Shown: positions 1-12,700 of the stretch, piece by piece
Layout of the letters: every line of letters starts with the position of its first letter
Numbering within the stretch: position 1 is the first letter of the stretch
Assembly: GCA_027605045.1 (NCBI GenBank)
Contig: JAQFWX010000029.1
Location: 1-64,000 of the forward strand
DNA length: 64,000 bases
Direction of reading: 5' to 3'
DNA from: Phallus indusiatus
Lineage: Eukaryota > Basidiomycota > Agaricomycetes > Phallales > Phallaceae
Notes under the pieces: generated by a model
What the model saw: only the letters and a program-made list of their open reading frames with translations
The model's database searches: none
What the model was told of the DNA's origin: nothing
Position numbers and translations under genes: made by a program

Positions 1-1671
1 GTCCAAAGTTTTCACAAGCTTGGTTCGACTTTGACGGACGAACGACGGTTACGATGCTTGTCTCTGTTGGTGAATTTCCTATTTCATCATTTTTTTAAGG
101 GCTTTCGGCTCAAATACCTCCTTAGCGAATCCCGTCGGAGCGGGTCTTGGCCAAATTCTTCCTTCAATTCTGGGCAGTACAAGACACTCCGTTCGTAGTC
201 TTTCAAATATTTTTGATTGATAACTAACGGATAAATCGCAGGTTTTGATTTTAGGAATCATCTGTACCGTCATATCGCCGTTGGCGTTGTTGATTTATTC
301 CAATCCTCCAACTCCACCTAGTAAGCAGGCGCATAATATACGATATCACAATGAAAAAGTGAACTTAATCAAACTTTTTGCGTAGCATTTTCTGGAGCTC
401 AGCCTTCTCCTGAGCCGATCGATACATTGCGGGCATTATTTGGGGTTCCCGTGGATAAAAAGGGCTTGCCTTTCAGGACAAGGCTTGATTTTTTCATCAT
501 TTGCTATGCATTTGCGATATACGTTGGCGCGTAAGCTATCATTCTCACTGTAGACTTGAGCTTCTCTTTATGCATACTTATCAGTGTCAACGGATTTGCT
601 CTGCTAACCGGGCAGTTGTTCCGACCATATGGTTTCTCAGACACTCAATCCGGCCTTTTTGTAAGTTTAACTTCCATTCTCGTCTTAGGATCTTCATTAA
701 ATCATTTCAAGGGGGCGTGTTTGTTGTTGGTAAGGAACCAGAATTGCTGGATTCAATACATAGACTCAACATATCACAGACAGGACTAGCTGCTTCAGCT
801 GTAACTTCACCGCTCTTTGATCGTGTATTCACAAAGCATATCACAATCAGTATAAAAGTTTGCATCTTTATACTAAGTGGCGCCTGGTAAGTGGCCCAAA
901 TACTTCTCAAGACGCCTTTCTGACGCCAATGTTGTTTTTGCTTTGTGGCGCAGGCTAAGTCTAATTTGGGCAAGTTAGTGACCTTTTAGCTCTATCATGG
1001 ACAATCTTCTGACCTTTGCTCCAGTAAGACCACACGATCGTGCTGGAATTTTCGTTACGGTGACCGCTATTGGATCAACATCGCTTACTCTATTACCTCT
1101 TGCTCTTGAGTTGGGATGCGATCTTCTCGAAGATCCTGAGACAAGTTCTGCCATCCTTTGGTGCCTGTACGTCATATTCATTTTGTTACTTGACGCTGGC
1201 GTAATAATAATTTTCTAATATAGCGGCAACCTCTCCACTATTATATTCGTTCTCGGTTAGTATTCAAATAATCTCATCTAAGTCGTCATAAATTGAAACA
1301 TGTGTTCAAATAGTTGAGGGAGCCTTGGTGGATAATAGTCCAAGTGCTTCTCCACACGGGAATTTGCACAAAGCGACCATATTCGCTGGTGTCATGGCTT
1401 GTTCCGCCGGACTTTTTGGATGTGTCGGTCTCAAAGGACTCAAAAATTCTCGCCGAGAATTGGATGCACAACGTGAACAGGAGCTAAGGAATAATAGTAA
1501 AGCGGAGATTCCATTGACGAGCGTAAGGCATTCAATAGCTTCGAATAGTAGCACACAGTCATTGCCTATGACTATGCCTGCTCAGGTATGAAAACAAAAA
1601 CACAACTGGCCTCATTTCAGGATACCCTTTATGTACGATCGGGCGATTACGACGGCGACAATGATCACTAG
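1..1671 (+). CDS. FLVCR-like major facilitator superfamily transporter, 5' partial
   Basis: This is the C-terminal part of a multi-pass MFS transporter; the 5' end lies before base 1. Exons that join in frame are 1-69, 126-190, 242-320, 386-531, 585-660, 712-729, 780-886, 954-973, 1025-1166, 1224-1255, 1314-1585 and 1621-1671, with canonical GT-AG introns of mostly 50-65 bases; the last, 35-base intron is the least certain. The joined protein shows the order typical of FLVCR-type fungal proteins: a WFDFDGRTTVTM-like segment, ANPVGAGLGQ, RHSVLILGII, a proline-rich loop, RTRLDFFIICYAFAIYVGA, then PYGFSDTQSGLF, a TSPLFDR loop and RPHDRAG, followed by late membrane helices. It ends with a soluble tail containing RRELDAQREQE. 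The substrate is unknown; family members move small metabolites such as haem or choline in animals. The family call is firm and the substrate is not. Confidence 0.8.
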
Positions 1672-2479
1672 GTACGTAGCTGTTTACTACATCCATTTAT
1701 GTCGATGATGTTGAACTTTTTGAAACCAGACTCAACTCATGCTCAAACTCTACCTTATTTTATCTCTTAATTTTGCACTTCACACACAAACCATATCATT
1801 TTCAATAATTTATAAAAGAAAAAACACACTCACCGAACCACCCAATTTTTGTTTCTCTTTGTTGTCGATTGTTGTGGATGCGGATTCTTCCTTTGATCCG
1901 CATTAGTGCGCGCGCTCTGTATGTATTAGTTGTTCATCTCCTGCTAGGCGCGTTGCGTCCCTCCCCTTGTTTTCCACGTGCTGTCATTCATTCATCGATG
2001 ATGTTCTGCAATAAACGCATTGTTTTCGGATATGTTGCCGATGCGCGAAGGACGGACAATACTAATCTGTGCTGCAATGGAGTGCCGGCCGTCGAGTCCT
2101 TTAGGCATGGTTGGTACTGCATAGTTAACTGTGCTTGCAAAGATGTCTTCATTAAATGGGCACAATGAAATAAATGATTCCATTTAGATAATGAATGGTT
2201 GAAATGAAGTTGGGGCGTCGGGCCTCGCGCCGGAGCTCGCCATACAGAAGCCATTTCATCTCTTTTCAATTATGAAGGTCATTTTTTCTGATATACATAG
2301 ATGCAATGTACATCTGAGCTTGTATACTCTTTTCACCTTTAGTGGTCAAGCTACAAGTTAAGCACTGAATTTGATTGGACTGCAAGGCTTTGAGGACACT
2401 TGACGTAATCGTGACAGTGCGCGCTTGTCACGCGATCTTAGAAGTTTTGCACTTTTTTTCTGTACCCCGTTGTCCAACT
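1672..2479. other. Intergenic, between the MFS transporter and EME1
   Basis: About 800 bases without a supported gene. A short plus-strand frame at 1869-2168 and its minus-strand shadows have no recognisable motif. The stretch presumably holds the transporter's 3' UTR and the EME1 promoter, but no specific element could be named. Confidence 0.5.
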
Positions 2480-4177
2480 ATGTCAGAAGCCGATATCATT
2501 GTTATAAGCGATGACTCTGATATTGAACCTCCCCATGCTGCCCATACTCTATACGAAAGCGATGAAGACATCTTCTTTTCTAAGGATCGGAGACGGTCCA
2601 GTCCTGTTTTGCCACCCTCTTCAAGTCTGCCACCGTCAAGTCAAGAGCAAGTATATGACATATCTGATTTGAGTGACGATGAGATACCCGACCCATTTCG
2701 TTCCGACCTATTTCGCGATCTTTCCAAACAGCCGACTCAGAGATATCAGGTAATGTGATATACACAGGATGTGACCGTAGTATAAAGGTTATTCTTTTAC
2801 AGAGTAGCTCTCTGCCTTCTTCTCCTGAGTCTTTGAAGAGGAAGCCATCTCAAAGCGAAGACAAAGTCGATGGTCCTGATCTGTCAAAGCCCAAGGTCAA
2901 ACGGCGCAGAAAAACCGCTGAGGAGAAGGCACTTGAACAAGCTGTTAAAGTATGTTTCTTTTATCAATGTTGAGAACCCTTTTTGAGACTGTCATAAGGA
3001 ACTTGAAAAGGCAAAAAAGAAGGAGGAAACTCTTCGAAAAAAGGCAGAACTCGCAGCACAAAAGGTAGATTCTTTAGAACGTATTTGACTTGTCTACACA
3101 TTGAGGTCTGTTTCTCAGGCGGAAGAAAAGGTTGCGCATAAGGCCTCCAAGGCTGCCAACAAACTCGTTATCGATAAGAAAGCTACACTGAAAGATATGA
3201 TTGTCGAGGTCTCGCCACGCTTGGTAAACGCGCCCCTCTTTCATCCATTGAGACTCAAAATGGCGGAGTATCACTGCCAAGTTCATCCTATATCTTCCTC
3301 CTCCGGAGGTACGGTTGAACTAATTGATGTTAACAAATTACGAAATCTCAATATCAACATCATTCGCTGGAAACGCCATGTCAAAGCAACGTATGATGAA
3401 TCTCAGCGAAAGTGGATACCGCTTCCCGAAGACAAACACCACTTACGCCCCGAAGGAACGTATTTGATCTATGTTACGGGAGATGATCTTGTCAATAGCC
3501 TCGGCAAGAACCCTACTATCCCATCCTTGGAGGTTCAGGTTTCGACGCTCAGGCAAATTCTCGGTCCAAAATATCACATACATCTAATGATTTGCGGTTG
3601 GAAGGGAAAGACGAATGTGACAAAGATTCTTGATTACGTTCAGGAGCAACTTGTAACCTTGCAAGTTAAGGAAAGCCTATTTATCGAGGAAGTCGTTAGC
3701 ATCACCGACGCTGTTACATGGATATACAATATCTCAGCGGACTTAGGTTGGTTTTGAAGCCATGTCATTCCAAGCATCTGATTCATTTAGTTTAGGCATC
3801 AAACCTTACAAGCTTATCGAGCGTTCTCATTTACCATTTTGTCCTAATTCAGGGAATATCAAAACCGGGAGAGGAAACTCCGATACTTTTGAAAAGATGT
3901 TGGCTCAACTTCCAAGACTTTCGGAACGCTCTTCTCGTGTCGTAGTCAAGCAGTTCGGATCCATTAATAGATTGATGGAAGAGTACAAAAAGGCCGAGTC
4001 AAGAGGAGGTGGTCCGACGATGTTAATCAATGTTCCCGTACGTTCGTTGACTATTCTTTGGTTCTCGAGCTGAAAGATTGTTAGGTTCCTGGATCTGATC
4101 GAATCTTGAATAAAGCTCTTTCGGAACGCTTGTATCATCTTCTCTGGGGATCTGATCCCAAGGTTTTGGTAAACTGA
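2480..4177 (+). CDS. EME1: Crossover junction endonuclease subunit EME1/MMS4 (ERCC4 nuclease family)
   Basis: EME1 (Mms4 in yeast) is the non-catalytic partner of Mus81; the heterodimer cuts branched DNA such as stalled forks and nicked Holliday junctions in the nucleus. Exons 2480-2749, 2803-2949, 2999-3064, 3119-3746, 3796-4037 and 4085-4177 join in frame to about 480 residues. The N-terminus is acidic and disordered, opening with SEADIIVISDDSDIE, a SUMO-interaction-like hydrophobic/acidic patch. A basic stretch (KPKVKRRRKTAEEKA) and a lysine/glutamate-rich coiled coil follow. The ERCC4-like fold contains YLIYVTGDDLVNSL, HIHLMICGW, a helix of the LVTLQVKESLFIEEV type, and DAVTWIYNISADLGIKPYK, the last two very typical of EME1. 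The helix-hairpin-helix C-terminus ends with ILNKALSERLYHLLWGSDP. No lesions were seen. The start is the first ATG before the acidic domain. Confidence 0.87.
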
Positions 4178-4462
4178 TTAGTTAACGTTAAAGTATCATC
4201 AATCCTTCTTGTTTTTCTTTTGAATTGCATTACTTGTATTATCAGCTATCTCAATCCCTTTTAATATATATGTTCATTATATACAATAATCATTAAAGCC
4301 TGTAAACTTGGAGGCCGATATTAAGCCTCCGTCTTTCAGGACTGTGACCTTGGCGACGCGTGACACGTGACGACTGCTTACTTCATCCAATTTCCCCAGC
4401 ATCGTTCTCAACTCGCACAGAAAAGTCGCCGCTCTCCGTTATATGTCATTGATCAAGTAGCA

Positions 4463-6108
4463 ATGGTAACAGTGCATGCCGACAAGACAAACACAAATAT
4501 GCTGTTCGCCAACTTCAATCAAGACTTTAGGTATATCGTTATCGTTATTGCCACTCTTGCTCTGGATGTGATGGGCTGACATTCCACTCAGCTGTATCTC
4601 AGTCGGAACTCGCAAAGGGTACAGCGTAACTAATTGTGATCCATTTGGACGAATATTTACTTCTAGTATGTGTCATCCTCGTATGTGAAGTCATCTTGAA
4701 CGAACAGCCGCTTTACGCCAGATGATGGAGCAAAAGGAATCGTAGAGATGCTATTTTGCACGTCCCTGATTGCGTTGGTTGGAGTCGCGGATCATCCACA
4801 GTCAAGTCCTCGCAAGCTTCAAATCGTGAACACGAAGGTGCCGGCATCTTTTCTCTTTTCTCCTTTCCTGCTCAACCATTTCACAGCGTCAATCGATGAT
4901 ATGCGAGCTTCTCTTTCCGTCATCTATATTAGCTGTCAAGTTGAATCGGAAACGACTCGTTATTGTCCTAGAGTCTGAAATATACATCTACGATATCTCA
5001 AATATGAAGTTACTACATGTTATCGAGACCACACCCAATCCAGAAGGTACGCGCTCAGTCGGCTAATATGTATCAGGGTTGATGATTTTATTATTGTGTT
5101 CCTAGCGATATGTGCATTGTCACCTTCTTCTGAAAACTCGTATCTTGCATATCCTTCTCCAGTACCATCTCCTTCCTCTGTTAGTTCTACTCCATCTACC
5201 CCAGCCCCGTCACAGTCGCAGTCAGGGGATATCATCCTATTCTCGACACAAACGTTAACAGTATCCAACGTTATCCGGGCGCATAAAGCTCCGATATCGT
5301 TCCTTGCCCTTAACTCTACTGGTACACTCTTGGCCACAGCTTCAGATAAGGGTACAGTCATCCGCGTGTGGTCGGTTCCAGGCGCGGAGAAGCTATACCA
5401 ATTTCGAAGAGGAACACGTGAGGCGAAGATATACTCGATGAATTTCAATGCTGTATCGACTTTACTGGCTGTCAGCTCAGCCCATGATACAGTTCATATC
5501 TTCAAGTTGGGAACCCAAGAAAAAGAATCCGCAAGAGACAAGTCGATCACTCCCGGAAGTCCGACAGGGTCATTCGATGGTGGAAGCGTTGAAGGAGGGT
5601 ATGAGGCTTTTGCTGATGGCAAGAAGAAATCGGGGTAAGACCAATAAGAACGCTCCGTCTTGATTCAAAGCGTTACTTACACTTCTTCTCAGGTCCAGTT
5701 TACGCAAACACTCGTTGCGACTGACCAGGAACATTACGTCCTCGGTCGGAGGATATCTGCCCAACACGATATCAGAATTATGGGAACCGTCTCGGGATTT
5801 CGCCTTCTTGAAATTACCCACAAGTGGTGCTCGTTGTGTTGTCGCATTAAGCAGGTATGTCCATAGTCTCTGAGTCACAAACAGACGATTAAGCAGCCCT
5901 TAGTACCTTGCCACAAGTCATGGTTATCTCATCAGAGGGATTCTTCTATGCTTACAACATTGACCTGGAGAACGGTGGCGAATGCTCGCTGATAAAACAA
6001 CATAGGTTTGTACACGAAACGCATCCCTCTTGTTATGCTTTCTCACGTGCTCTTTTCTGTAGCTTATTGGAATCAGGAGACGAAGCTAACAACGGATTGG
6101 TGGATTAA
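4463..6108 (+). CDS. ATG18: Autophagy-related protein 18 (PROPPIN beta-propeller)
   Basis: ATG18 is a seven-bladed WD-repeat protein that binds PI3P and PI(3,5)P2 through an FRRG loop and works with ATG2 in autophagosome expansion; it also acts at the vacuole. The first exon (4463-4530) encodes [10 protein letters not shown] and joins to [20 protein letters not shown], the standard PROPPIN N-terminus. Later exons give [17 protein letters not shown], a blade ending [20 protein letters not shown], a serine/proline-rich insert, [31 protein letters not shown] (residues in order) and the diagnostic FRRG followed by [12 protein letters not shown]; the FRRG codons are 5402-5413. The last exons encode [14 protein letters not shown] and a short acidic tail. 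The junction near 4665-4708 is ambiguous: two donor choices exist and only one keeps the frame. The start is the first ATG after an in-frame stop. Confidence 0.88.
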
Positions 6109-6292
6109 GGCATAAACATTCATATCCTACTCATTATATTCAATCATGTACTCTAGCTAGCTTATGGGATTTCTTCAATACATTAATTTCTTGGACTCTT
6201 AGAAGTACGATGTGCACGCGACAACCGACTCGGAATTCAAACAGCGACTTGAGTCGATCTCAACTCCGAACAACTTTTTTAAACCTACGTCT

Positions 6293-7901
6293 ATGAGGCT
6301 TCCGTTTGAGCTTGTAGAAACTATAATTGAGCATGTAGCGGAATCGGCTGATTTGCTGTCTTTCGGCTTAACATGCAAGTCTTTGGCTGGCGTTATCCTC
6401 CCATATCATCTTTTCTATCATACTATCTCAGCAACCATTTATCGAGGTCAAATTTGGCTTTATCTCATGATGAATCCTCATCTTTGCCGGTACATTCGTC
6501 GCCTTGAAGTTTCAGAAACTATCAATCCGAAAATGCGGCTGTCCGACGCTCATCTACAGCTGGAAGTCGGGCATCAAATTCCATTTCACACCATACCGGG
6601 TCGTCCGTCACAAGAGCTTTTCTTCCAGGCTCTGTGTAACATGGTCAACTTGCGAGCATTCATATGGAAACACGATTATCCTCCCGTGATTCCTGATAAA
6701 ACGAAGCTGGCCAAAAAGTTCAACAGTTTACACTTTCGGGGGCCTAAACAGTCGCGTTACGCTTCGGTTTTTGACACTCCTGTCAGTCGTGCAAAGGTTC
6801 TTATTATCTACTCGGTCCTTACGCGATATAGATAATCGAGCAGTTGAACAATTTGGTCAGTATCACCCTCGAGACATCTGTCCCGTTAGATTTTGGGAGC
6901 CCCATAGTGAATTTCCTAGGAGCTTGTCATGAATTAAAGGTGGGTGTGTTAGTTCCCGTTCATGATTTATTTTAAAAAGAACACAAGTACCTCAGTCTTT
7001 CAATTTCTCACCATTCCTTTGCCGGAAAACTAGTCACCTCCTGCAGGTGGCCTTATTTAGAAGTTTTGAACTTAACAATATTCAATGACTTGGGCTGTCC
7101 TTGGACGAAAGAAAGTATAGAGGAATTCTTCGAATTCCATTCGACTATCGTCTCTTTGAGATGGAATATTTCTTTTCAGAATCATCGCCCGCCTACTGCA
7201 GTATTCCACCCTGGCTGCTTCTTCCGCTTGAAAGCTTTGGAGGCCGATGTCGACTTTGTTCGGTCAATCGTCACAGTCCCTTATATCCCACCGCGAACAA
7301 TGATCAAAATCCTGAACTTTCCAACAGACGAAGAACTTTGGAAAGAGCCAGAGATTTCCTTTCGAGGGATTGACAGATTTAGTATCAGAATAATCTCCTT
7401 CAAACCCAACTCTCTATCCCAACTGACGGACTTTGGTCGTTTCTTTGCGGCCGTCGAATGTGTTGATATATCGGACAACAGTCTTTCTGACGTGATTTGG
7501 GATGCCGACCTGGGGCAATTCCGAAAAGCCATGATTGTAAGGAAAAAAAAAGCTTTCCTTCTGTCTCATTCAGCTAATGTTTACAACATTAACAGGCCGA
7601 ATATGCGGACAAACTTTCCTCCTTTCGAAACCTGAAAGTGATTTTTGGAATTCATTTTTTCGATGATACCGAGAGTGAGGAAGAGAATGAACGGCGCCTT
7701 GGCTGGGTCGATCTTATCTTTCCTCATCTCGAATTTTGCGCGGATGACACCCCTTCTGGAGCAAACTTGATACGTGATAAGGATGGCCTTACGTGTTTAG
7801 AGTTTATAGACTCTATACCTGAAAAGGCACGGTCTACGATTGACTCCAAGTACGATGTGGATTTTGTCATTTCTGAAGAATACGATCGTAATGCTCGATA
7901 A
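6293..7901 (+). CDS. F-box protein
   Basis: The protein opens with MRLPFELVETIIEHV followed by LLSFGLTCKSLAGVILPYHLFYHTI, a clear F-box of the fungal kind, which would bind SKP1 and make this a substrate receptor of an SCF ubiquitin ligase. Introns with GT-AG ends near 6799-6833 (35 bases), 6942-6989 and 7538-7595 link four open segments. The middle encodes leucine-rich, LRR-like segments (for example YLEVLNLTIFNDLGCPW) that could form the substrate-binding part. The C-terminus is acidic and ends at the stop in 7899-7901. The 35-base intron is short for this genome, so that junction may be wrong. The substrate is unknown; such genes are highly expanded in Agaricomycetes. An upstream exon before 6293 cannot be excluded because the frame stays open to about 6212. 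Confidence 0.7.
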
Positions 7902-8459
7902 GCGGGAGGGCGTATGCATTGGTTATATCGCAATTGGGCCGTACGAAGGTCGAAGGTCTCTCTTCTGGACTTAACATACAATGTAAATATCGCATGCCCC
8001 ACACTCACTACCACCGCGGATCCAGAGAACAGCCCTACAGAGTAGCGCACAACACATTTCGATACCTATGTCACGTAGCATCAGACCGCGAGAAAGTGCA
8101 ACTATATCCCCATGGGTGCTGACAAGGCAAAGAAGGTAGACAGGGCCATGCTAACAACATAGAGAAGTAACGAAACGCGAGGGAATAAGATTGACAAAAA
8201 GATAACTAGAATGTATAACTAGAATGTATAAATGTGACCCAGTCTGTGGCAATGATATTTCATAAGCAGTAAATCTCACTAGATCAGATTCGTGTTCACC
8301 GACGTCCAGAGAATTCGAGATTTTGAAAAAATTAACTCCACTGTGCTTGTTAAACGACTTCAAGTGAATGAATCGGGATTTAATATAATATAATCTCTGA
8401 CTCGTCAGTTCGGGTGTTAGGTAATCTGAGCCTTGAGGTTGACCCTGTCACCAACGGCC
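7902..8459. other. Intergenic, F-box gene to Nudix gene
   Basis: About 560 bases with no supported gene. Short frames on both strands lack motifs. The sequence contains a short direct repeat (aactagaatgtataa, twice near 8204-8232) of no clear meaning. Confidence 0.5.
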
Positions 8460-9432
8460 ATGTCCTTTCTGTCTGCTAGTGGTCTTACCCATGCGTCTTT
8501 GGCAACACATGTTCTCTCGGGCAATAAAACGGGCTACGATAACGACTGGATGGACATCCCATCAACAAAAGTTTATACTAACGTCTTCATACTAGACGAA
8601 AAGGAAGGCAAGGTTCGTCCATCTCGGGGCCTGTGCGCGGGGTGAGAAGAGAACAAAACCGTGTCATTAATAAAAGTCATAAGATCTTGCTTGGTTTCAA
8701 AAAACGAGGGTTTGGAAAGGGACTGTGAGAAAAGTTTTGTCTACTCCACTTTTTGTTTCACTTATTATTCTTCCCAGATATAACGGCTTTGGTGGTAAAG
8801 TAGAACCAGGGGAAACAATCGCGACAGCCGCGCTCCGTGAACTTGAAGTGTCCTATTAGCCCTTATTTTTTCAAATATTTCGCAATTAATCAATGTACCT
8901 GTACCGATTGTAGGAAGAAGCTGGAATCAGGGCGGACATATTTCACTGTGGAACCTTGCTCTTTTTTGCCGAAGGAGATTCTTATGCGCACCTCGTTCAA
9001 GTCTTCAGGGCCGCCACACCAATCTCAGGTGATCCAACAGAGTACGTCATAATATCTCAAAGGAATTTAGTACCTTAGTTTGACTCTCGTGACGTGGCTC
9101 ATCTTTGATAAAGAAGCGAAGAGATGCGGCCTGCCTGGTACAAACTGTCACCATCTAATTTTTGTGTCGCATCGGTGACGCAACAGCAACATTCTGATTT
9201 GAATACAAAATCCGCAGCACAATTCAAAATGAATGATTTACCTTCCATCCCTTTTGATCATATGTGGGCTGACGTACCACTTTGGTTTCCCCTTATGCTG
9301 TCCAACCAGCAATTCATCGGACGTGTAGATTTTGCCAAATTTACAAATGAACCGAAAGACGCCGAAATGGTTAAGTGGTGGATAGGGACGATCGGTCCAG
9401 ATGGCACCCGTAGCACTATTGAGTCATCGTGA
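8460..9432 (+). CDS. MTH1-like Nudix hydrolase (oxidized purine nucleoside triphosphatase)
   Basis: The product resembles NUDT1/MTH1, which hydrolyses 8-oxo-dGTP and related oxidized nucleotides to monophosphates and so sanitises the nucleotide pool. Exons 8460-8612, 8684-8724, 8778-8847, 8914-9041 and 9114-9432 join in frame. After an N-terminal extension the core reads YTNVFILDEKEGK-ILLGFKKRGFGKG-YNGFGGKVEPGE. The Nudix box is complete: G, five residues, E, seven residues, REL, one residue, EE, A, G, I; it is split by the intron 8848-8913. The MTH1-type SEEMRPAWY segment and FDHMWADVPLWFPLML follow, matching the substrate-pocket strands of MTH1. The segment between KLSPSNF and FDHMW is longer than usual and may hide an in-frame intron (roughly 9164-9217). 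The C-terminal tail after the core is fungal-specific. Confidence 0.85.
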
Positions 9433-9786
9433 AGAGACGACCGGGGTTAATGAGTTTTTTTTTTTGTTATAAACTTCTTATCGCTACATCTGTAGAATTA
9501 CTACTATGCCATGACAACAGTCCCCCTTGCTACTTTCATTTACACACGAAAGAAAAAAAACTATAAGTGAGGTTAAAAGGGGAGAGAAAATAGCGAATTC
9601 CGAAGAGAAAAAGCCGGTTCCGATGCAAGACTTTGATGCCAGTTGAATAATGACGCTATAATACATTGATTTTGCCCAGTTTCCGTGGTTGCACGTTGGT
9701 GTTTACAATCGTCCCAGAAAGGCCCCCGATAATAGGTTAGTGTCGAAAAGCGACCAAATAAGAAAATAGGACAACAAAGTATTGGC
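9433..9786. other. Convergent intergenic region
   Basis: This 354-base stretch separates the ends of two convergent genes (Nudix, plus strand; OPT transporter, minus strand). It holds T-rich and A-rich runs (near 9456 and 9549) of the kind expected in 3' UTRs. No gene was seen. Confidence 0.5.
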
Positions 9787-12700
9787 TTATTCGATGATCT
9801 TGCAATAATCGATATTGTTGACGGCTGTGGGAGATGAAATGTCGGGATTCCCCCACCACTAGTTTTAGATAAGGAATGTAAGCAGTGCCATCATATACTA
9901 TATCAAAAGAGCGCGAGACTAACGGTTGGGAAGGGACGTGATACACCGCTTGCACCGAAGACAGCGAATGTCAAGACAAAGATCATGGTTTGCGCGCCTC
10001 CGTCCAACGCGCCCCCAACGAGCTGATAAATTTGTGATTAATGATTCATAAGTCATGAACGGGGAAAATCAAATACAGACATAATTGAATTTGCGATACC
10101 ATCTTTTTTTTAAGGGAAAAAAAGCTCAGCGAGTTAAAAGTTGGTGAAATAACAAAAACAAACCTTGGGTGACGCCGTCTTATCCAAACTTGGGAAATAA
10201 GACCCACAAGTATTGTCGATAAAATAGTAGAATTTAATCCTGTGGTGAGCCAGCCCATATACTGCGCAGAAAAAAAGAAAATTCATTAAATTGAACATGT
10301 CATAAATCCGACAATAGAGCAATGGGCCATACCTGATAGATCACAGGCAAAACGATCTTGTCTACTTCAATAGGTCCAATCTTAGGCCATCGCTAATTCA
10401 AATCTTGATTTAGACAAAAGCGAGATTAGGGGGGAAAATTTCCGACGAACGGACCTTCCAGATTAACCATTGAATGAACGTTGGCACCATGCCTATTACC
10501 TATACAGAATTAAGGACCGTTCCATTCGTAGTCTGGAAAGAAAAGTTTCCTTACTAATCCAAGGGGCACCCAGACATATGGCCCACTACTACTGTAGAGT
10601 TGGCCAGCCAGGGACCAAGTGATCGCCGCGGTGTTAAGCGATTGTACAGATTGACCACCTAATCAAGGCGACGTTCAAAAAAACAACAGTAAGCATTGGA
10701 AATAAGAACTTACTCCAGACATTGGTTCCTACTGGGCTCAGTAAGACTTCTCGCTGATTGGTGACAATAGGGGCCATAACGGCGTAGTTGACGAAGCATC
10801 CCAAAATAGTTCCCCAGACCTGAGTGAGAACCATCACACGGGGTGGGATTTTTACTACAAAACGAGGTCAGAATCAGTACAAACGAAATTTCTTGATACG
10901 AAAAAGGAAATAGGGCTTTACAGTATTGACCAAGTTTCAAATCTCCAGCAAGGAGAATTGATGTAGCGATAACATCATGAGACCACATGGAGAACTGATA
11001 ACGGAGAAATAATGATATGATTAGCTTCATCCGGATCCGTGATTAAGATGAATGAACGAATGAACGCGTACATAAAGATTGGCGACGGGTTTTCCGGGAT
11101 GCAATGCTCCAGCCACCATCTTCATCTAATAGCAATAGATCGGGGTTAGTGGTTAAATCCTTCTCCGATGTAAGAGGAATATGGAGAAGGAGGATGGTGA
11201 GAACAAGAAAAGGTAATATTCACCAGTTGATTGGTTGCGATCCCGTTTCCCAATCGGGCAAATAGAACGTTGGAGAAAGGCTAAAAATATATAGACCATA
11301 CTCAGTAAGTTGACTGGTTCTCGGAGGTTTTTTCCAGTGTTCTTTTTTCGTTGTTCCTCCGTTTGTACCGATAGAAATGACTTACCGCAACAGTTACTGT
11401 GAGACGTGAAATATTAAATTCATTGATGTGTGTTATGATTGACGGAATGCACATTACCTCCCAACGTAAGCGCGATGATGTAGCCCCACCAGGGCAATGT
11501 TGTATCGCCTTGGTTTCATTTAGTCAGAACTGGTTCGGAATAGTGATCTGAGAAAGAGGATATGCCCCTTACCAGTAAGTACAACGATTAACCCTTCACA
11601 AAAAAAAAACAAATCATCATGAGTCAGACAATATAATACAAATATGAATAAAATTCTCTCACCCGCAAAGAATGAAAGGACCAATAATATCAGGTACCAC
11701 CACCATGGCGCTTCTTTGTACTTTTTCATTGCCTAGATATAGAAGATCGCATGACCGTGTGTCAACAGAAAAGAGAAAGAATAGACAGAATGAAACCGGA
11801 ACTGGGAAACGCACCACGTAGTGCCGATCGTTGAGTGTATTCGATCGGACTCGTCTAAATGAATCCCGGATGTATCCTGAGTAGAAACATAGTGTGTGGG
11901 CGATGAGACCTCCAATAGCCCAGTTGCCTGTCATGCTTGACCAGACGAAACTACCAGATAAAAAGGGACGTCCTTGGATTTGGTAGGCTGTTTCGTTGAG
12001 AGTAAAAGTGGATCCGAAGACGGCTGTTTGATTATACAAGGATCCATCGGCGTTGAATAGGTCAGTTGATAGGAATGGGAATGACAGCGACTTGCGGAGA
12101 AGACAAGAAGGTTAGCGAGATATCGGAACACGGCAAAATAGTTCGGACGTACATCAAAAGCGTTGCTGTAATATATAGCAACCATGCCCACATAACAAAT
12201 TGAAAGCCCAATCCATGAATTGACTTGGGTTGGCGGGTTGAGTATACGGTTTATGATAGATCAGAATTAGAATTAAAGGTGCTCACGTTGTTGAATGAGA
12301 GGCAATGACATGTATGTTGAAGTGATGTACTGCCAGTCAAAGCTAAGCGATAAAAGCCCCAGACCCTCGTTGGCTTGCGCCCCGCCAAACAAGTTGGTAA
12401 ATGTCGTCCGTACAGAGTCGCTAGCTTTCAAGGAGGCAAGGCATGGAACAGAAACCCCGTTCAACCAAGGAAACCTGCAAGAAGAAACAACAGTAATTTA
12501 GTTTTAAGGCGTAAAAAACTCCGGTTTGTTCGCGATTTTGAAATACAGTATATGACATACATGTAAGAAGGAATGACCTATTATGCAAAAAATGGGTAAG
12601 CTTCGTCTGGTAAATTAATGATCTGATTTCAAGCCAAGTAAGCCTACCTCGTACGCGGCAGCACCCGTGACAGTAGCCCAGAAGACTTTTAGTCGCTTTG